From: Phycisphaerales bacterium
GTDB lineage: Bacteria; Planctomycetota; Phycisphaerae; Phycisphaerales; UBA1924
Reading direction: 5' to 3'
Length of the DNA: 64,000 bases
Assembly: GCA_029260395.1 (NCBI GenBank)
Contig: JAJDDJ010000001.1
Span: forward strand, 1 to 64,000
This document shows positions 41,973 to 51,272 of this stretch, piece by piece (within the stretch, counting starts at the first letter, position 1; every line of letters starts with the position of its first letter). A program made the translations under genes and the position numbers. Below the pieces are notes generated by a model. That model was given only the letters and a program-made list of their open reading frames with translations. It did not search any database and was not told where the DNA came from.

Positions 41973-44633
41973 TCACGGGCAGGGGCCGATGAGGCCGAGC
42001 AGGGCGAGGAAGTCGCCGAAGCTGACCATGCCGTCGCCGCCAAGGTTGCCAAAGTCATCGGCGATATCGCCCGTGCAGCCGGGCGTGCCACCGGGGCAGG
42101 GGCCGATGAGGCCGAGCAGGGCGAGGAAGTCGCCGAAGCTCACCATGCCGTCAGCACCGATGTTGCCAAAGTCATCGGCGATGTCGCCAACGCACGAACC
42201 CGCATCCTCACAGGAAAGCGACGTCACCACAATGGCGTCCACACCGCACTCGAGCACGTCGCCCGGATCGGCATCGGTGGCCACGAACCGGAAACGGAAC
42301 GTGCTGGAGTTGCCAAACTCGGAGCCGATGTCCACGGTATCGTCGCGCCAAGTGCCCGCGGTTGCGTAGTCCCGAGCGACACTCCAAGTGCTGCCACCGT
42401 TGAGCGAGACCTCGAACGTGAATCCGTCCTCGGGTCCGATGGTGTTGACCGTGTCCTGCATCCAGTAGGAGTAGGAGACCGTTCCGCCGGTGGAGAAGTC
42501 AAAGACCGGACTGGTCAGGATCGTCGAGCCGCCGTCAACGTCGGAATTGTCGGTGGTGGCAGACTGCCCGGTGAGGTACGCCTCGTTGGTGCCGTCGGCA
42601 TCGGTCGCTGGGTCATCCCGGCCGTTGTTCTGAGGCGTGCCGTTGGTCCAACGGCCAGCCTCTTGAGTCGTGATGTTGCCGCCGATGGTGAAGGCGATGC
42701 TGCCCTCACCCGAATCGGTCGCGCTCACGCCCGTACCGATCACGGCGCTGTAGAAGCCCGAGGCGGGCAGGGTCTGCGCGCCTGCCAGATCGCCAGTGAC
42801 CGAGACGAAGAAGTCCGGGTCATCGCCGCACATCTGCGCGGGGATGTTCGCGGTGTAAGAGCCACCGCCGTTGTCAGCCATGGCGAACGCGGTGAACGAG
42901 CCAGCACCGCTGGGCCGGACGTTGAGCAGCGGACCGGTCAGGATGGTGTCGTCGTTGAGCGTGACCTGGACATCGAAATCGGCGGTATCACCGGAATCGA
43001 AGATCGTGGGCACCGCGCCATCGAGCGCCAGGTTCAGCGGGAGCTGCTGGGGCGGGAGGATATCTATATCCAGAGCGTATGCCTGAATAGCGTTCTGGCC
43101 GGTGTTGTCGACCTCGACGTAGTAAGTGCCCGGGGCGGTGTTGGCCAGCGCGGTCTCGATGCCGCCGGTGCCGGTGTCGTTGGCCTGTACCAGCACGCCG
43201 CCGCCGCTGTTGTAGATCGTGACGCGGAGGTTGCCCTGCGACTGCGGGCTGTAGTCGGTGCCCGTGTTGCACTGGTTGGTCTGCGGGCCATCAAGGTAGG
43301 TGTACCCGACCGGGCTGGCAACGGCCTGGATGGCGCCGTTACCGGTGACCTGGATGCGGTAGAAGTCGCTGTCCGTGTTGTCATCGACCGACATGAAATC
43401 GGTGCGGTTGGCGTTGCTCGCCCCGCTGCCGCCGATGTTGAGCGAACCGCCCACGCCAACCGACCCGAGGTCGGACGCGGCACCGATGGAGTCGTTGGGT
43501 TCCATGGGGTCGCCGTAGTGGCGCTGGGCATTGAGCACGTCGTCCATCTGTGGGCCGTCGAACCCGGTATTAATGAACGGGTTCATCAGGATGCTGCCGA
43601 GCGGGCAGACGTGGAGTTGGCCCATGCCGTGGCCGTGCTCGTGAGCGAGGATGTTGCGGAGGCGGATTGAGTTGCTGCCCGTAGAGGCGTAGTAGTTGTC
43701 GGCGGTGTCGATGACCATGTCACCGTTTTGCGGGAAGAAGTTGTAGGCGAGGATGCCCGAGTTGCCGTCGATCGTCTTGCCGCCCATGCGGAGGTCGCCG
43801 CGTACACCGGTCACGCCAGAAGAGTTGAACAGCGTGACGTTGTCGTCGTTGGGCTCGAGGATGTAAGTAGCTCCGCAGAGGTCGCCCCAACGAGCGAAGA
43901 TTTGGTCGTAGAGCGCACGCCACGTGGCTCGGCTGCCGTAGATGCCGTCGAGGAATCCGTTGAGCGCGTTGGGCCCACTGCCCTCGCCGACGCCGTCGGG
44001 AATGGTGATCCCGTCGATGGGGAACGAGTACGTCAGAATGGTCGGATCGCCCTGCGATGCGCCCCCGGGATCCATCGCCGTGCCGTTCCAACGACTGGTC
44101 TGCTGGAAGGCGATCTGCAAGTGACCGAACATCGCGGCCTCAAACGCTTCGATCACGGCCTGGTCGGTGCCGGGCGCGAAACACGGCGCCACCGGAACAG
44201 CGTGCGTCTTGGCGGTATCCACAAAGCTGGCCAGCATGCGCTGGTGCACGGGCGCAAAGCTTGCGAACGCCTCGCGGGTGGTCACATTCTGGACCTTGTC
44301 CCAGGCGGCATCGAACTCGATCTCGCTCAGCGGAGCGTGCCTCGCGACGAGGTCGGCGGGCGCATCATCCGACAGGGTCGGCACAGCCTCGCCCATCGCT
44401 TCGAGCTTCTCGGCGATGATCGCTTGGTGCGACTCTGGAAGCGAGAAGAACGTCTGGGCCTCAATCAGCTTGAAAGCACGCTGCTGGGCTTCGATCTGGG
44501 CCTCAAGCTGTGCTTCGGTTGCGTGGCATTCGGCTGAACCGAACTCGCACGACGGAGTGACCTCCGGGCCAGCGGTAAGGGGGGCTGCAAGGCCGCAGGC
44601 CAGCAGGAGGGTCATTGCACTCTGCTTTGTCAT
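41973..44633 (-). CDS. Secreted matrixin-like zinc metalloprotease with duplicated dockerin-like tail
   Basis: This 886-residue exported protein has a signal peptide (TLLLACGLAAPLTAG) and a helical pro-region rich in Glu/Gln (about 35-160). The catalytic domain has the metzincin motif H331-E-x-x-H335-x-x-G-x-x-H341 (HEHGHGMGQLH), as in M10 matrixins. Pre-peptidase C-terminal-like and other beta domains follow (about 385-800, including DSDFYRIQVTG and PGTYYVEVDN). The last 78 residues are the same two 39-residue dockerin-like repeats as in the subtilase. AGAGGTGA precedes the ATG. Confidence 0.9.
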   Translation of the reverse strand: MTKQSAMTLLLACGLAAPLTAGPEVTPSCEFGSAECHATEAQLEAQIEAQQRAFKLIEAQTFFSLPESHQAIIAEKLEAMGEAVPTLSDDAPADLVARHAPLSEIEFDAAWDKVQNVTTREAFASFAPVHQRMLASFVDTAKTHAVPVAPCFAPGTDQAVIEAFEAAMFGHLQIAFQQTSRWNGTAMDPGGASQGDPTILTYSFPIDGITIPDGVGEGSGPNALNGFLDGIYGSRATWRALYDQIFARWGDLCGATYILEPNDDNVTLFNSSGVTGVRGDLRMGGKTIDGNSGILAYNFFPQNGDMVIDTADNYYASTGSNSIRLRNILAHEHGHGMGQLHVCPLGSILMNPFINTGFDGPQMDDVLNAQRHYGDPMEPNDSIGAASDLGSVGVGGSLNIGGSGASNANRTDFMSVDDNTDSDFYRIQVTGNGAIQAVASPVGYTYLDGPQTNQCNTGTDYSPQSQGNLRVTIYNSGGGVLVQANDTGTGGIETALANTAPGTYYVEVDNTGQNAIQAYALDIDILPPQQLPLNLALDGAVPTIFDSGDTADFDVQVTLNDDTILTGPLLNVRPSGAGSFTAFAMADNGGGSYTANIPAQMCGDDPDFFVSVTGDLAGAQTLPASGFYSAVIGTGVSATDSGEGSIAFTIGGNITTQEAGRWTNGTPQNNGRDDPATDADGTNEAYLTGQSATTDNSDVDGGSTILTSPVFDFSTGGTVSYSYWMQDTVNTIGPEDGFTFEVSLNGGSTWSVARDYATAGTWRDDTVDIGSEFGNSSTFRFRFVATDADPGDVLECGVDAIVVTSLSCEDAGSCVGDIADDFGNIGADGMVSFGDFLALLGLIGPCPGGTPGCTGDIADDFGNLGGDGMVSFGDFLALLGLIGPCP
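41975..42188 (-). repeat. DNA block coding the dockerin-like tail, copy 2
   Basis: Counterpart of 39365-39578: 214 bp, no gaps, about eight mismatches. It encodes two tandem 39-residue units at the metalloprotease C-terminus. Confidence 0.9.
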
Positions 44634-44926
44634 CGAATCACCTCTTCAAAGTGTGTTATCTCAGCGGGAGAGGCAGTCGCCACCGGCGCCACGTGGGCCG
44701 GTCTCTACTCTCGTCGACGAGGGCATACCCGCTGCTGAGCCCGAAAGGGCCCCTCTGGAATGCTCATACATGCGGCTGTTTTGGCCTGCTGGTTCCGCCC
44801 GACTCGTTGAGTCAGGCAACCTCGTTCATTCGTCAGCGGCGCAATCGATCATCCCGTCGCTTTCACCAGCGATGAATCGCACGTGCGGAGTTCTCGGACG
44901 ATTGCAGATCGAACGGTTCCACTCGC

Positions 44927-45964
44927 TCAGAGCTGCTGGAGGAATCGCACGTCGTTATCGAACAGCAGCCTGATATCCGGTATGCCGTACTTGCCCATCG
45001 CCAGCCGCTCGATGCCCATGCCCCACGCAAAGCCCGTCCACTCCTCGGGGTCGAGCCCGCACGCTTCGAGCACGGCCGGGTCAACCATGCCACAGCCGCC
45101 GAGCTCGACCCACTTGGCCGGCTCGTCAGGTCGCAGTTTGATCTTCATATCGAACTCGGCCGACGGTTCCGTGAACGGGAAGAAGCTGGGCCTGAGCCGG
45201 ACCTCGGCCTGCTCGCCGAAGTATGCTCGCGCGAATTGCAGCAGGGTGGTTTTGAGATCGACCATCGACACGCCGCGATCGATGTACAGCGCCTCAAGCT
45301 GATGGAACATGAATGAGTGCGTCGCGTCGACCGTGTCGGGCCTGTAGACCCGGCCCGGGCTCACGATCTTGATCGGCGGTCCGCTGCCGTCGGCGGTCAC
45401 CTGCTCCATGATTCTGATCTGCACCGTGGAGGTCTGGCTGCGCAGCATCCTCGGGGTGCCCGTGCTCGCTGGATCGTCCACATAGAAATTGTCGATCGGA
45501 TCGCGCGCGGGGTGCTCGGGTGGGATGTTCAGCTTGACGAAGTTGTGCTCGTCATCCTCAAGCTCCGGGCCGCGCACTACCTCGAATCCGAGCCTGCTGC
45601 ACACTTCGAGCAGGTCCTCGGTCACGCGAGTGATGATGTGCCGACGACCTACAGCGCGCGACTCCAACACTCCAGGCTCGGTGATATCCAAGCACGGCGC
45701 ACTCGAATCGGCAGGAGCGGCACCGCTCAGGCCGGCTTTTTTCTCGGCGAACGCCTGTTCGATGGTCTGCTTGGCCTTGTTGGCTTGCTGGCCGAACTCT
45801 TTGCGCTGCTCGGGTGCGACATCCTTGATCCAGCCCATCGCGGCCTTGAGACGACCCTTGCTGCCCAAGAACGTCACGCGGAACGACTCCAGATCGTCGG
45901 CGGTCGCGGCGGTCCCGAGTGACGAGAGTGCCTCGGCCTGCAGTGTTTCAAGTTGATCGAGCAT
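44927..45964 (-). CDS. pheS: Phenylalanyl-tRNA synthetase alpha subunit
   Basis: This 345-residue protein, from the ATG at 45964, charges tRNA(Phe) together with PheT, which is not in the window. The N-terminal coiled coil (about 1-85) includes FLGSKGRLK. The class II catalytic core has the HPARD segment, THSFMFHQLEAL, the FFPFTEPSAEFD block and motif 3 GMGIERLAMGKYGI. A TTG three codons upstream is an alternative start. It lies downstream of the ribosomal cluster on the same strand, separated by the rplQ terminator. Confidence 0.96.
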   Translation of the reverse strand: MLDQLETLQAEALSSLGTAATADDLESFRVTFLGSKGRLKAAMGWIKDVAPEQRKEFGQQANKAKQTIEQAFAEKKAGLSGAAPADSSAPCLDITEPGVLESRAVGRRHIITRVTEDLLEVCSRLGFEVVRGPELEDDEHNFVKLNIPPEHPARDPIDNFYVDDPASTGTPRMLRSQTSTVQIRIMEQVTADGSGPPIKIVSPGRVYRPDTVDATHSFMFHQLEALYIDRGVSMVDLKTTLLQFARAYFGEQAEVRLRPSFFPFTEPSAEFDMKIKLRPDEPAKWVELGGCGMVDPAVLEACGLDPEEWTGFAWGMGIERLAMGKYGIPDIRLLFDNDVRFLQQL

Positions 45965-46048
45965 GTCTGCCAACTCTACCCCGTCGCTTGCAACGCTGGG
46001 TGGTTAGCCCGGGTGCACGCGGCAAAAACCGGCCCGCTTGAAACAAAC

Positions 46049-46074
46049 AGGGGTGGCCCAAAGACCACCCCTGT
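46049..46074 (-). terminator. Terminator at the end of the ribosomal-protein cluster
   Basis: A 9-bp stem CAGGGGTGG with an 8-base loop is followed on the minus strand by TTTGTTTC. It lies 30 bp after the rplQ stop and separates the cluster from pheS. Confidence 0.85.
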
Positions 46075-46103
46075 GAAACTCACTGGATGACCAAGACCGA
46101 GGA

Positions 46104-46796
46104 TTACTCCGCGGCGCTGGCCCCATCGCTGGCGTTGCCGCCCGCTTCAGTGGCGGGCTCGCTCGCAGCGGCCTTCTCGGCCTTGGCGGCGCCGCCCTTG
46201 CGGAGCTTGGCCGCGTACGCGGTGCGCTTGTCCGCGGTGCGACGACGCGAGCTGGGCTTGCCGCCGATCTCCGGGCCTTCCTCCGCACCAACGAACTGCA
46301 GCACGCACAGCGGCGTCGCATCGCCAAGCCGGCGATAGCCGATTTTGACGATCCGAGTGCAGCCGCCCTGGCGGTCGGCGTAACGCGGTGCGATGTTCTC
46401 GAAGACATGGCGCACGAGCCACGGCGCCTTGCGAAGCTTGCCGTAGCGGTTGCGCTCGACCTCGCTCGATTCAGGCACATCGAAGAACGCCGAGGCGTCC
46501 TCACGCATCTGCCCAACGCGGGTCTTCTCTTCTTCGCTGGCATCCTTGGGAAGGTACAGCCAGTCGAACGCCCGGCGGTCACCGCCGAGCATCGAGATCA
46601 CCTGACGCCGAGAGTGCAAATCGCCCCTCTTCGCCTTGGTGATGATCTTCTCAACGATCGGCTGCACAGCCTTGGCCTTGGGCACACTCGTGACCACCTG
46701 CCCGTGCTGCAGCACGCTCGCGCTGAGGTTGCGCAGCATCGCTTTGCGGTGAGAGGCGGTTCGGCCGAGTTTGAAGCCTGCTTTACGGTGACGCAT
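46104..46796 (-). CDS. rplQ: 50S ribosomal protein L17, extended
   Basis: The start MRHRKAGFKLGRTASHRKAM and the KAKRGDLHSRRQVI block are typical of L17, which lines the exit-tunnel end of the large subunit. At 230 residues it is about twice the usual 116-130. There is an inserted or extended middle (SSEVERNRYGKLRKAPW, then RHVFENIAPRYADRQGGCTR) and a Lys/Ala/Glu-rich tail of about 45 residues (RKGGAAKAEKAAASEPATEA). It is the last gene of the cluster and follows rpoA. Confidence 0.93.
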   Translation of the reverse strand: MRHRKAGFKLGRTASHRKAMLRNLSASVLQHGQVVTSVPKAKAVQPIVEKIITKAKRGDLHSRRQVISMLGGDRRAFDWLYLPKDASEEEKTRVGQMREDASAFFDVPESSEVERNRYGKLRKAPWLVRHVFENIAPRYADRQGGCTRIVKIGYRRLGDATPLCVLQFVGAEEGPEIGGKPSSRRRTADKRTAYAAKLRKGGAAKAEKAAASEPATEAGGNASDGASAAE

Positions 46797-46839
46797 CGTT
46801 CCAACTCCTGACCGGCGAATCCGGTCTCTATCTTATCAC

Positions 46840-47856
46840 TCAAGCGCCAGCGGTCGGCGCCTTGTATCCCTCAGGAAGCTGCATGCCAAGATTCAGCCCG
46901 ACGTCCTGCAGCTTGCGCTTGATCTCGCGGAGGCTCGTCCGTCCAAACGAACGCAGCTTCAGCAGTTCCTGATCCGTCATCACAACCAGGTCGGCAACCC
47001 GATCAATGCGGGCCGATTCCAGGCAGTTGCCCGCTCGCACCGAAAGCTCCAGATCGGAGATCGGCATGGAGAGCTTGCGCAGCAGTTCTTCATCAACGCC
47101 CGCAGCAGCCGCTGCTTCTTCGCTGACGCGCTGCTGGCCGACATCAAAGAACTGCACGAACGGGTTGAGATGCTTGCGGAGAATCTTGGCGGCCTCGACC
47201 AGCCCCATCTCGGGCGTGACCGTGCCGTCGGTCCATATCTCGAGCGTGAGCTTATCGAAGTTGGTTCGCTGGCCAACGCGGGTGTCCTCGACGTTGTACC
47301 GAACGCGCTGCACGGGCGAGAAGATCGAATCGACGTAGATCCGCCCGACCTCCTGCTCATCGGCTTCGGCCATGTGCTCGGCGGCGGGCACATAGCCACG
47401 CCCCGCAGCCACCTCGAACTCGATCTCGATGTCCACCTCTTCGGTGAGCGTCGCGATGACCAGGTCCTTGTTGACCACCGTGATCGCGGCGTCCGCCTCG
47501 ATCAGGTCCGCCGTCACCTCGCCCGGGCCACGGGCGGCCAGACGCATGGTCTTGGGCTCATCGGAGTCCAGCTTCACCACGAGGCTCTTGATGTTCAAGA
47601 TGATGTCGGTAACGTCTTCGAGCACACCGGGAATGGTCGTGAACTCGTGTTCCGCGCCCTTGATCTTGACACTTCGCACCGCTGCGCCCTCGAGGGAGCT
47701 CAGCAGGATCCTGCGCAGGCTGTTGCCCACGGTCGTACCGAAACCACGCTCGAACGGCTCAACAACAAACCGGCCAAATTCGGCCGAGATGTGCTTCGGG
47801 TCCGATTCAACCTTGCTCGGAAGTTCCAGGCCGCGCCATCTTACTCGGGTCGCCAT
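46840..47856 (-). CDS. rpoA: DNA-directed RNA polymerase alpha subunit
   Basis: The ATG at 47856 gives 338 residues. The N-terminal dimerisation domain has FERGFGTTVGNSLRRILLSS. The C-terminal domain has LELSVRAGNCLESARI and LLKLRSFGRTSLREIKRKL, the DNA/activator-binding helices, with normal spacing. GGTGG lies upstream of the ATG, and a GTG 12 bases earlier is an alternative. In most bacteria rpsD precedes rpoA. Here rpsK does, with a 160-bp gap. Confidence 0.97.
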   Translation of the reverse strand: MATRVRWRGLELPSKVESDPKHISAEFGRFVVEPFERGFGTTVGNSLRRILLSSLEGAAVRSVKIKGAEHEFTTIPGVLEDVTDIILNIKSLVVKLDSDEPKTMRLAARGPGEVTADLIEADAAITVVNKDLVIATLTEEVDIEIEFEVAAGRGYVPAAEHMAEADEQEVGRIYVDSIFSPVQRVRYNVEDTRVGQRTNFDKLTLEIWTDGTVTPEMGLVEAAKILRKHLNPFVQFFDVGQQRVSEEAAAAAGVDEELLRKLSMPISDLELSVRAGNCLESARIDRVADLVVMTDQELLKLRSFGRTSLREIKRKLQDVGLNLGMQLPEGYKAPTAGA

Positions 47857-48016
47857 TAGTTCATCCACCGTTTGTCAGCGTTGCTCTCAATACGCGGTGC
47901 GCCGGCTGCGAGTCGCTCACGCCCCCGCTGACTGGGACGGGCTCTCTTCTGCTCGACGCAACGAAACTGAATCCAACCAACCGGTCCCCTCTCGTTGCCG
48001 ATCGGGACGGAGCCGC

Positions 48017-48391
48017 CTAGACGCGGCGCTTCTTGCGGGGCCGGCAGCCGTTGTGCGGCACCGGGGTGTGGTCCTCGATCGCGAGCACGCGGATGCCGGT
48101 CGAAACCAGCCCGTTGACCGCAGCCTCTCGGCCGCCGCCCGTGCCACGGATACGGATCTCGACCTCGTTGAGGCCCATCTTGCGAACCTTCTGGCCAACC
48201 TGCTCACCCGCGCGGGTCGCCGCGAACGGCGTGGCCTTGCGAGCACCCTTGAAGCCGATAGTGCCCGCGGAGTCCCAGGCAAGGGTCTCGCCGTTCATGT
48301 CGGTGACGGTGACCATCGTGTTGTTCGAAGTGGCCTTGACGTGCGCGATGCCGCGCCCCACGTTCTTGCGAATCTTCTTCTGCTTTGCCAT
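48017..48391 (-). CDS. rpsK: 30S ribosomal protein S11
   Basis: This 124-residue platform protein has the expected GIAHVKATSNNTMVTVTD and GFKGARKATPFAA blocks and ends in HNGCRPRKKRRV. Length and sequence are normal. It follows rpsM by 135 bp and precedes rpoA directly, because rpsD is absent from its usual place. Confidence 0.97.
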   Translation of the reverse strand: MAKQKKIRKNVGRGIAHVKATSNNTMVTVTDMNGETLAWDSAGTIGFKGARKATPFAATRAGEQVGQKVRKMGLNEVEIRIRGTGGGREAAVNGLVSTGIRVLAIEDHTPVPHNGCRPRKKRRV

Positions 48392-48526
48392 CTGTCTTTA
48401 CGCTCCTCTCGGCACCGCTCTCCCGCAGACCTTTTGAGCCCGGGCGGGTGCCTGGCGTGTTGTCGGTTCCATGAAACCAAGCCCGATGGGCTGGGGCCAA
48501 TGCCCCCGCCCCGCATGCCGGGTTGT

Positions 48527-48904
48527 TTATCCCTTGACGCCCTTCTTGCCGGCGACGGTCTTCTTGCGTCCCTTGCGTGTTCGTGCGTTGCAACGCGTGC
48601 GCTGGCCCCGCGTGGGCAGGCCCCGGCGGTGGCGCTCGCCGCGGTAGCTCCGCGTGTCCTTGAGCCGCTGGATGTTCTGGTTCACCTGCCGGCGGAGCGC
48701 ACCCTCGACGATAAAGCCGTTGTCGATGATCGTGTTGATCGTCGCGACGTCTTGTTCTGTCAGGTCCTTTGCGCGCACATCAGGGTCAATACCCGCCTCA
48801 GAGAGGATGTCCTTGGCGAACTTCGCGCCGATGCCGTGCACGTACTGCAGGGCATAAAGGACTTTCTTACGCTCAGGAACGTCTGTTCCGGCAATACGTG
48901 GCAC
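48527..48904 (-). CDS. rpsM: 30S ribosomal protein S13
   Basis: This 125-residue head protein contacts the P-site tRNA and the L5 bridge. It begins MPRIAGTDVPERKKVLYAL and ends with the basic tail RTRCNARTRKGRKKTV followed by AGKKGVKG. RGERHRRGLPTRGQRTR is the family signature. It lies after rpmJ. Confidence 0.97.
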   Translation of the reverse strand: MPRIAGTDVPERKKVLYALQYVHGIGAKFAKDILSEAGIDPDVRAKDLTEQDVATINTIIDNGFIVEGALRRQVNQNIQRLKDTRSYRGERHRRGLPTRGQRTRCNARTRKGRKKTVAGKKGVKG

Positions 48905-48994
48905 CGATCAACTCCCTTCGCCGCTGGCGCTTTGGCCAACGCGGCATCTTGCTCGTACTACAAGCCCGAGGCCGCGATGGCGACCCGGGACTGG

Positions 48995-49111
48995 TTATCC
49001 CTGAACCTGCTTGTGCTTGGGGTCCGCTTTGCAGATTACCCGCACCTTGCCCTTGCGGCGGACGATCTGGCAGCTCGCACAGATCCGCTTGACACTTGCT
49101 CGAACTTTCAC
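48995..49111 (-). CDS. rpmJ: 50S ribosomal protein L36
   Basis: A GTG start gives a 38-residue protein beginning [20 protein letters not shown] and ending [12 protein letters not shown]. Zinc ligands C11, C14, C27 and H33 are all kept, so this is the zinc-binding (C+) form. It sits between secY and rpsM, where L36 is expected, while infA and map, often found here, are missing. Confidence 0.92.
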   Translation of the reverse strand: MKVRASVKRICASCQIVRRKGKVRVICKADPKHKQVQG

Positions 49112-49246
49112 GCCGCACCTCCGTTGGTCCGTCCCGGGCCTCTGCCCGAGATCGTCCATCTAACCTTCAATTCGCCCGGTCTGGATGATAGGCCGATGTT
49201 CTCGGCCAGCCCCAGACCCCTCGCCGCGAACCCGCGACCGGTCGCC

Positions 49247-50644
49247 TCAGTTCCGAGGCCCCCTGATTTTCTGTCCGCCGCCGTCCTGGCCGCCAAGAAA
49301 TCCTGAGTAGTTCCGCATCAATAGAGCGGCTTCAACTCGCTGCAAGAAATCGAGTGTCACAGACACCACGATCAGCAGCCCCGTTCCACCAAGAAACTGA
49401 GTCACCGAATAGTCGATGTTCAACGCCCGATTCACCACCATCGGGATCACCGCGATGAGAGCAAGAAACGCCGCCCCGACGTACGTCACGCGTTCCATGA
49501 CGGTCTCGAGGTACTCAGCCGTTCGGGGCCCGGGCCTCAGACCCGGGATAAACGATCCGTTATCACGGAGCTGGCGGGACATCTCTTCCGGGTTGAACTG
49601 CACCGTTATCCAAAAGTAGCTAAAGAAGTACACCATGATGATGTAGAGCAGCACGTATGGGAACTCACCCATCCGCAGCGCATCACCCATCCACGTGATC
49701 GTCGAGAGGTACAGACCGCCCGAATCGGCTTCGCCTGCGCGGGCCATGTTCGACAGGGCCTCGAAGATCACCGACGGGAAGATCATCAGCGAGCTGGCGA
49801 AGATGATCGGCATCACGCCGCCGTGGTTGATCCGAAGCGGTAGGAAGCTTTTCTGACCGCCGAACACCCTCTTGCCACGAGTGTGCTTGGCCTGCTGAAT
49901 CGGAATTCGCCGCTGAGCCACAGTCATGATGACCGAGCCCGCAACCACCAGCACGAACCCCCCCGCGAGCAGAATAACGCTCATCCAATTCTGCTTGTCG
50001 GGGTCGCGTGGATCGAAGTTGTTGATGACCCAACTGATCGCACCAGGCATCGAAGTGAGAATGCCCGCGGTGATAATCATGGACACGCCGTTGCCAATGC
50101 CGTACCGGTCGATCTGCTCGCCCAGCCACATTAGAAAGACGGTGCCAGCGGTCAGCGCTGCAACAGCGGTCAACCACCACACGGGGTTGCCCGCCTGCTC
50201 CTGGTAGACGAGGCCCGACTGCGTGATAAAGCTCAACCAGCCGAACCCCTGCACTACGCAGAGCCCAACGGTGGTGTAGCGCGTCCACTCCTGGATCTTG
50301 GTTCGACCCGTGGGGCCCTCTCGCTGCAGTCGCTGAAGCGTCGGCGAGACCGACTGCAGCAGCTGGAAGATGATCGCCGCCGTGATGTACGGCATGATCC
50401 CAAGACCGAAGATGGTCGACTGACTAAACGAACCTCCACTGAACACCGCCACGTATTCCGCGAGCCTGCCCGCAGCCGAACCGCTCTCGGAGGCCGACGT
50501 GAAGTAGTCCGCGAGCCGCTCCTGGTTCACGCCGGGAAGCGGGATCCAGAAGCCAATGCGATAGACCGCGAGCATGCCCAGCGTGAACAGAATCTTGTTC
50601 CGCAGCTCGTCGATTTTGAACACATTGACCAGGGTCGTCAGCAT
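49247..50644 (-). CDS. secY: Protein translocase subunit SecY
   Basis: This 465-residue protein forms the membrane channel for Sec export. Ten membrane helices are evident. Family signatures include the plug region (FSGGSFSQSTIFGLGIMPYI), GNGVSMIITAGIL and NPEEMSRQLRDNGSFIPGLR of cytoplasmic loop 5. The basic C-terminal tail is short. It follows rplO by 10 bp. adk, which often follows secY, is not present. Confidence 0.97.
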   Translation of the reverse strand: MLTTLVNVFKIDELRNKILFTLGMLAVYRIGFWIPLPGVNQERLADYFTSASESGSAAGRLAEYVAVFSGGSFSQSTIFGLGIMPYITAAIIFQLLQSVSPTLQRLQREGPTGRTKIQEWTRYTTVGLCVVQGFGWLSFITQSGLVYQEQAGNPVWWLTAVAALTAGTVFLMWLGEQIDRYGIGNGVSMIITAGILTSMPGAISWVINNFDPRDPDKQNWMSVILLAGGFVLVVAGSVIMTVAQRRIPIQQAKHTRGKRVFGGQKSFLPLRINHGGVMPIIFASSLMIFPSVIFEALSNMARAGEADSGGLYLSTITWMGDALRMGEFPYVLLYIIMVYFFSYFWITVQFNPEEMSRQLRDNGSFIPGLRPGPRTAEYLETVMERVTYVGAAFLALIAVIPMVVNRALNIDYSVTQFLGGTGLLIVVSVTLDFLQRVEAALLMRNYSGFLGGQDGGGQKIRGPRN

Positions 50645-50654
50645 CGGTTTGGGC

Positions 50655-51224
50655 TCAGCTCTTCTTCTTGGCGCCGCCTCGGCGGAGTTTCTTGGTCAGG
50701 TTCTTAGGCGTCAGGTCGTCGCTGTTGCGGTCAACACCACGTACGCGGTCTCGGCGGGTACCAGATTGCTCGACGCTGCCGCCAGCTTCTGTGATCGCCG
50801 CAACCGCTGAGTTGGAGACCCGGCTGACCTTGACATCGAGCTTCACGCCCAGCTTGCCAGCCTCGCCCAGATCGCCCAGCACCTTGACGTCCCGGCTGAG
50901 GTCACGGACCAGGCCCGCAGCGATCAGCGACTCGGGGGTCACGTCGCCGCCCTTGGCGAACGCATCCTGCGCAACGATGTCGCGGAGGTTGACCACCCAG
51001 AAGCGGGTCTTGAACTGCACGTTGGTGAAGCCAAACTTGGGCATGCGCCGGAAGTAGGGCATCTGGCCACCCTCGAACTGGTGGAGAACCGAATGGCCCC
51101 GGCGGCTGCCGGCACCCTTGTGGCCCCGGCCAGCCTGCTTGCCTTGGCCGCTGCCGTGGCCGCGACCGACCCGCTTGCGGGCCTTGTACTTGCCGGCCTC
51201 AGCTGTTACATCGTGAATCATCAT
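50655..51224 (-). CDS. rplO: 50S ribosomal protein L15
   Basis: From the ATG at 51224 it has 189 residues. The glycine-rich start RKRVGRGHGSGQGKQAGRGH and the FEGGQMPYFRRMPKFGF block are typical of L15. The C-terminal 45 residues are longer and more charged than usual (RVRGVDRNSDDLTPKNLTKK). It is preceded directly by rpsE, with no rpmD (L30) between them. Confidence 0.95.
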   Translation of the reverse strand: MMIHDVTAEAGKYKARKRVGRGHGSGQGKQAGRGHKGAGSRRGHSVLHQFEGGQMPYFRRMPKFGFTNVQFKTRFWVVNLRDIVAQDAFAKGGDVTPESLIAAGLVRDLSRDVKVLGDLGEAGKLGVKLDVKVSRVSNSAVAAITEAGGSVEQSGTRRDRVRGVDRNSDDLTPKNLTKKLRRGGAKKKS

Positions 51225-51272
51225 GGGAACTGCACTCCGGTCGCCGCGCGACCAATCCACAAGCCGAGTTGC

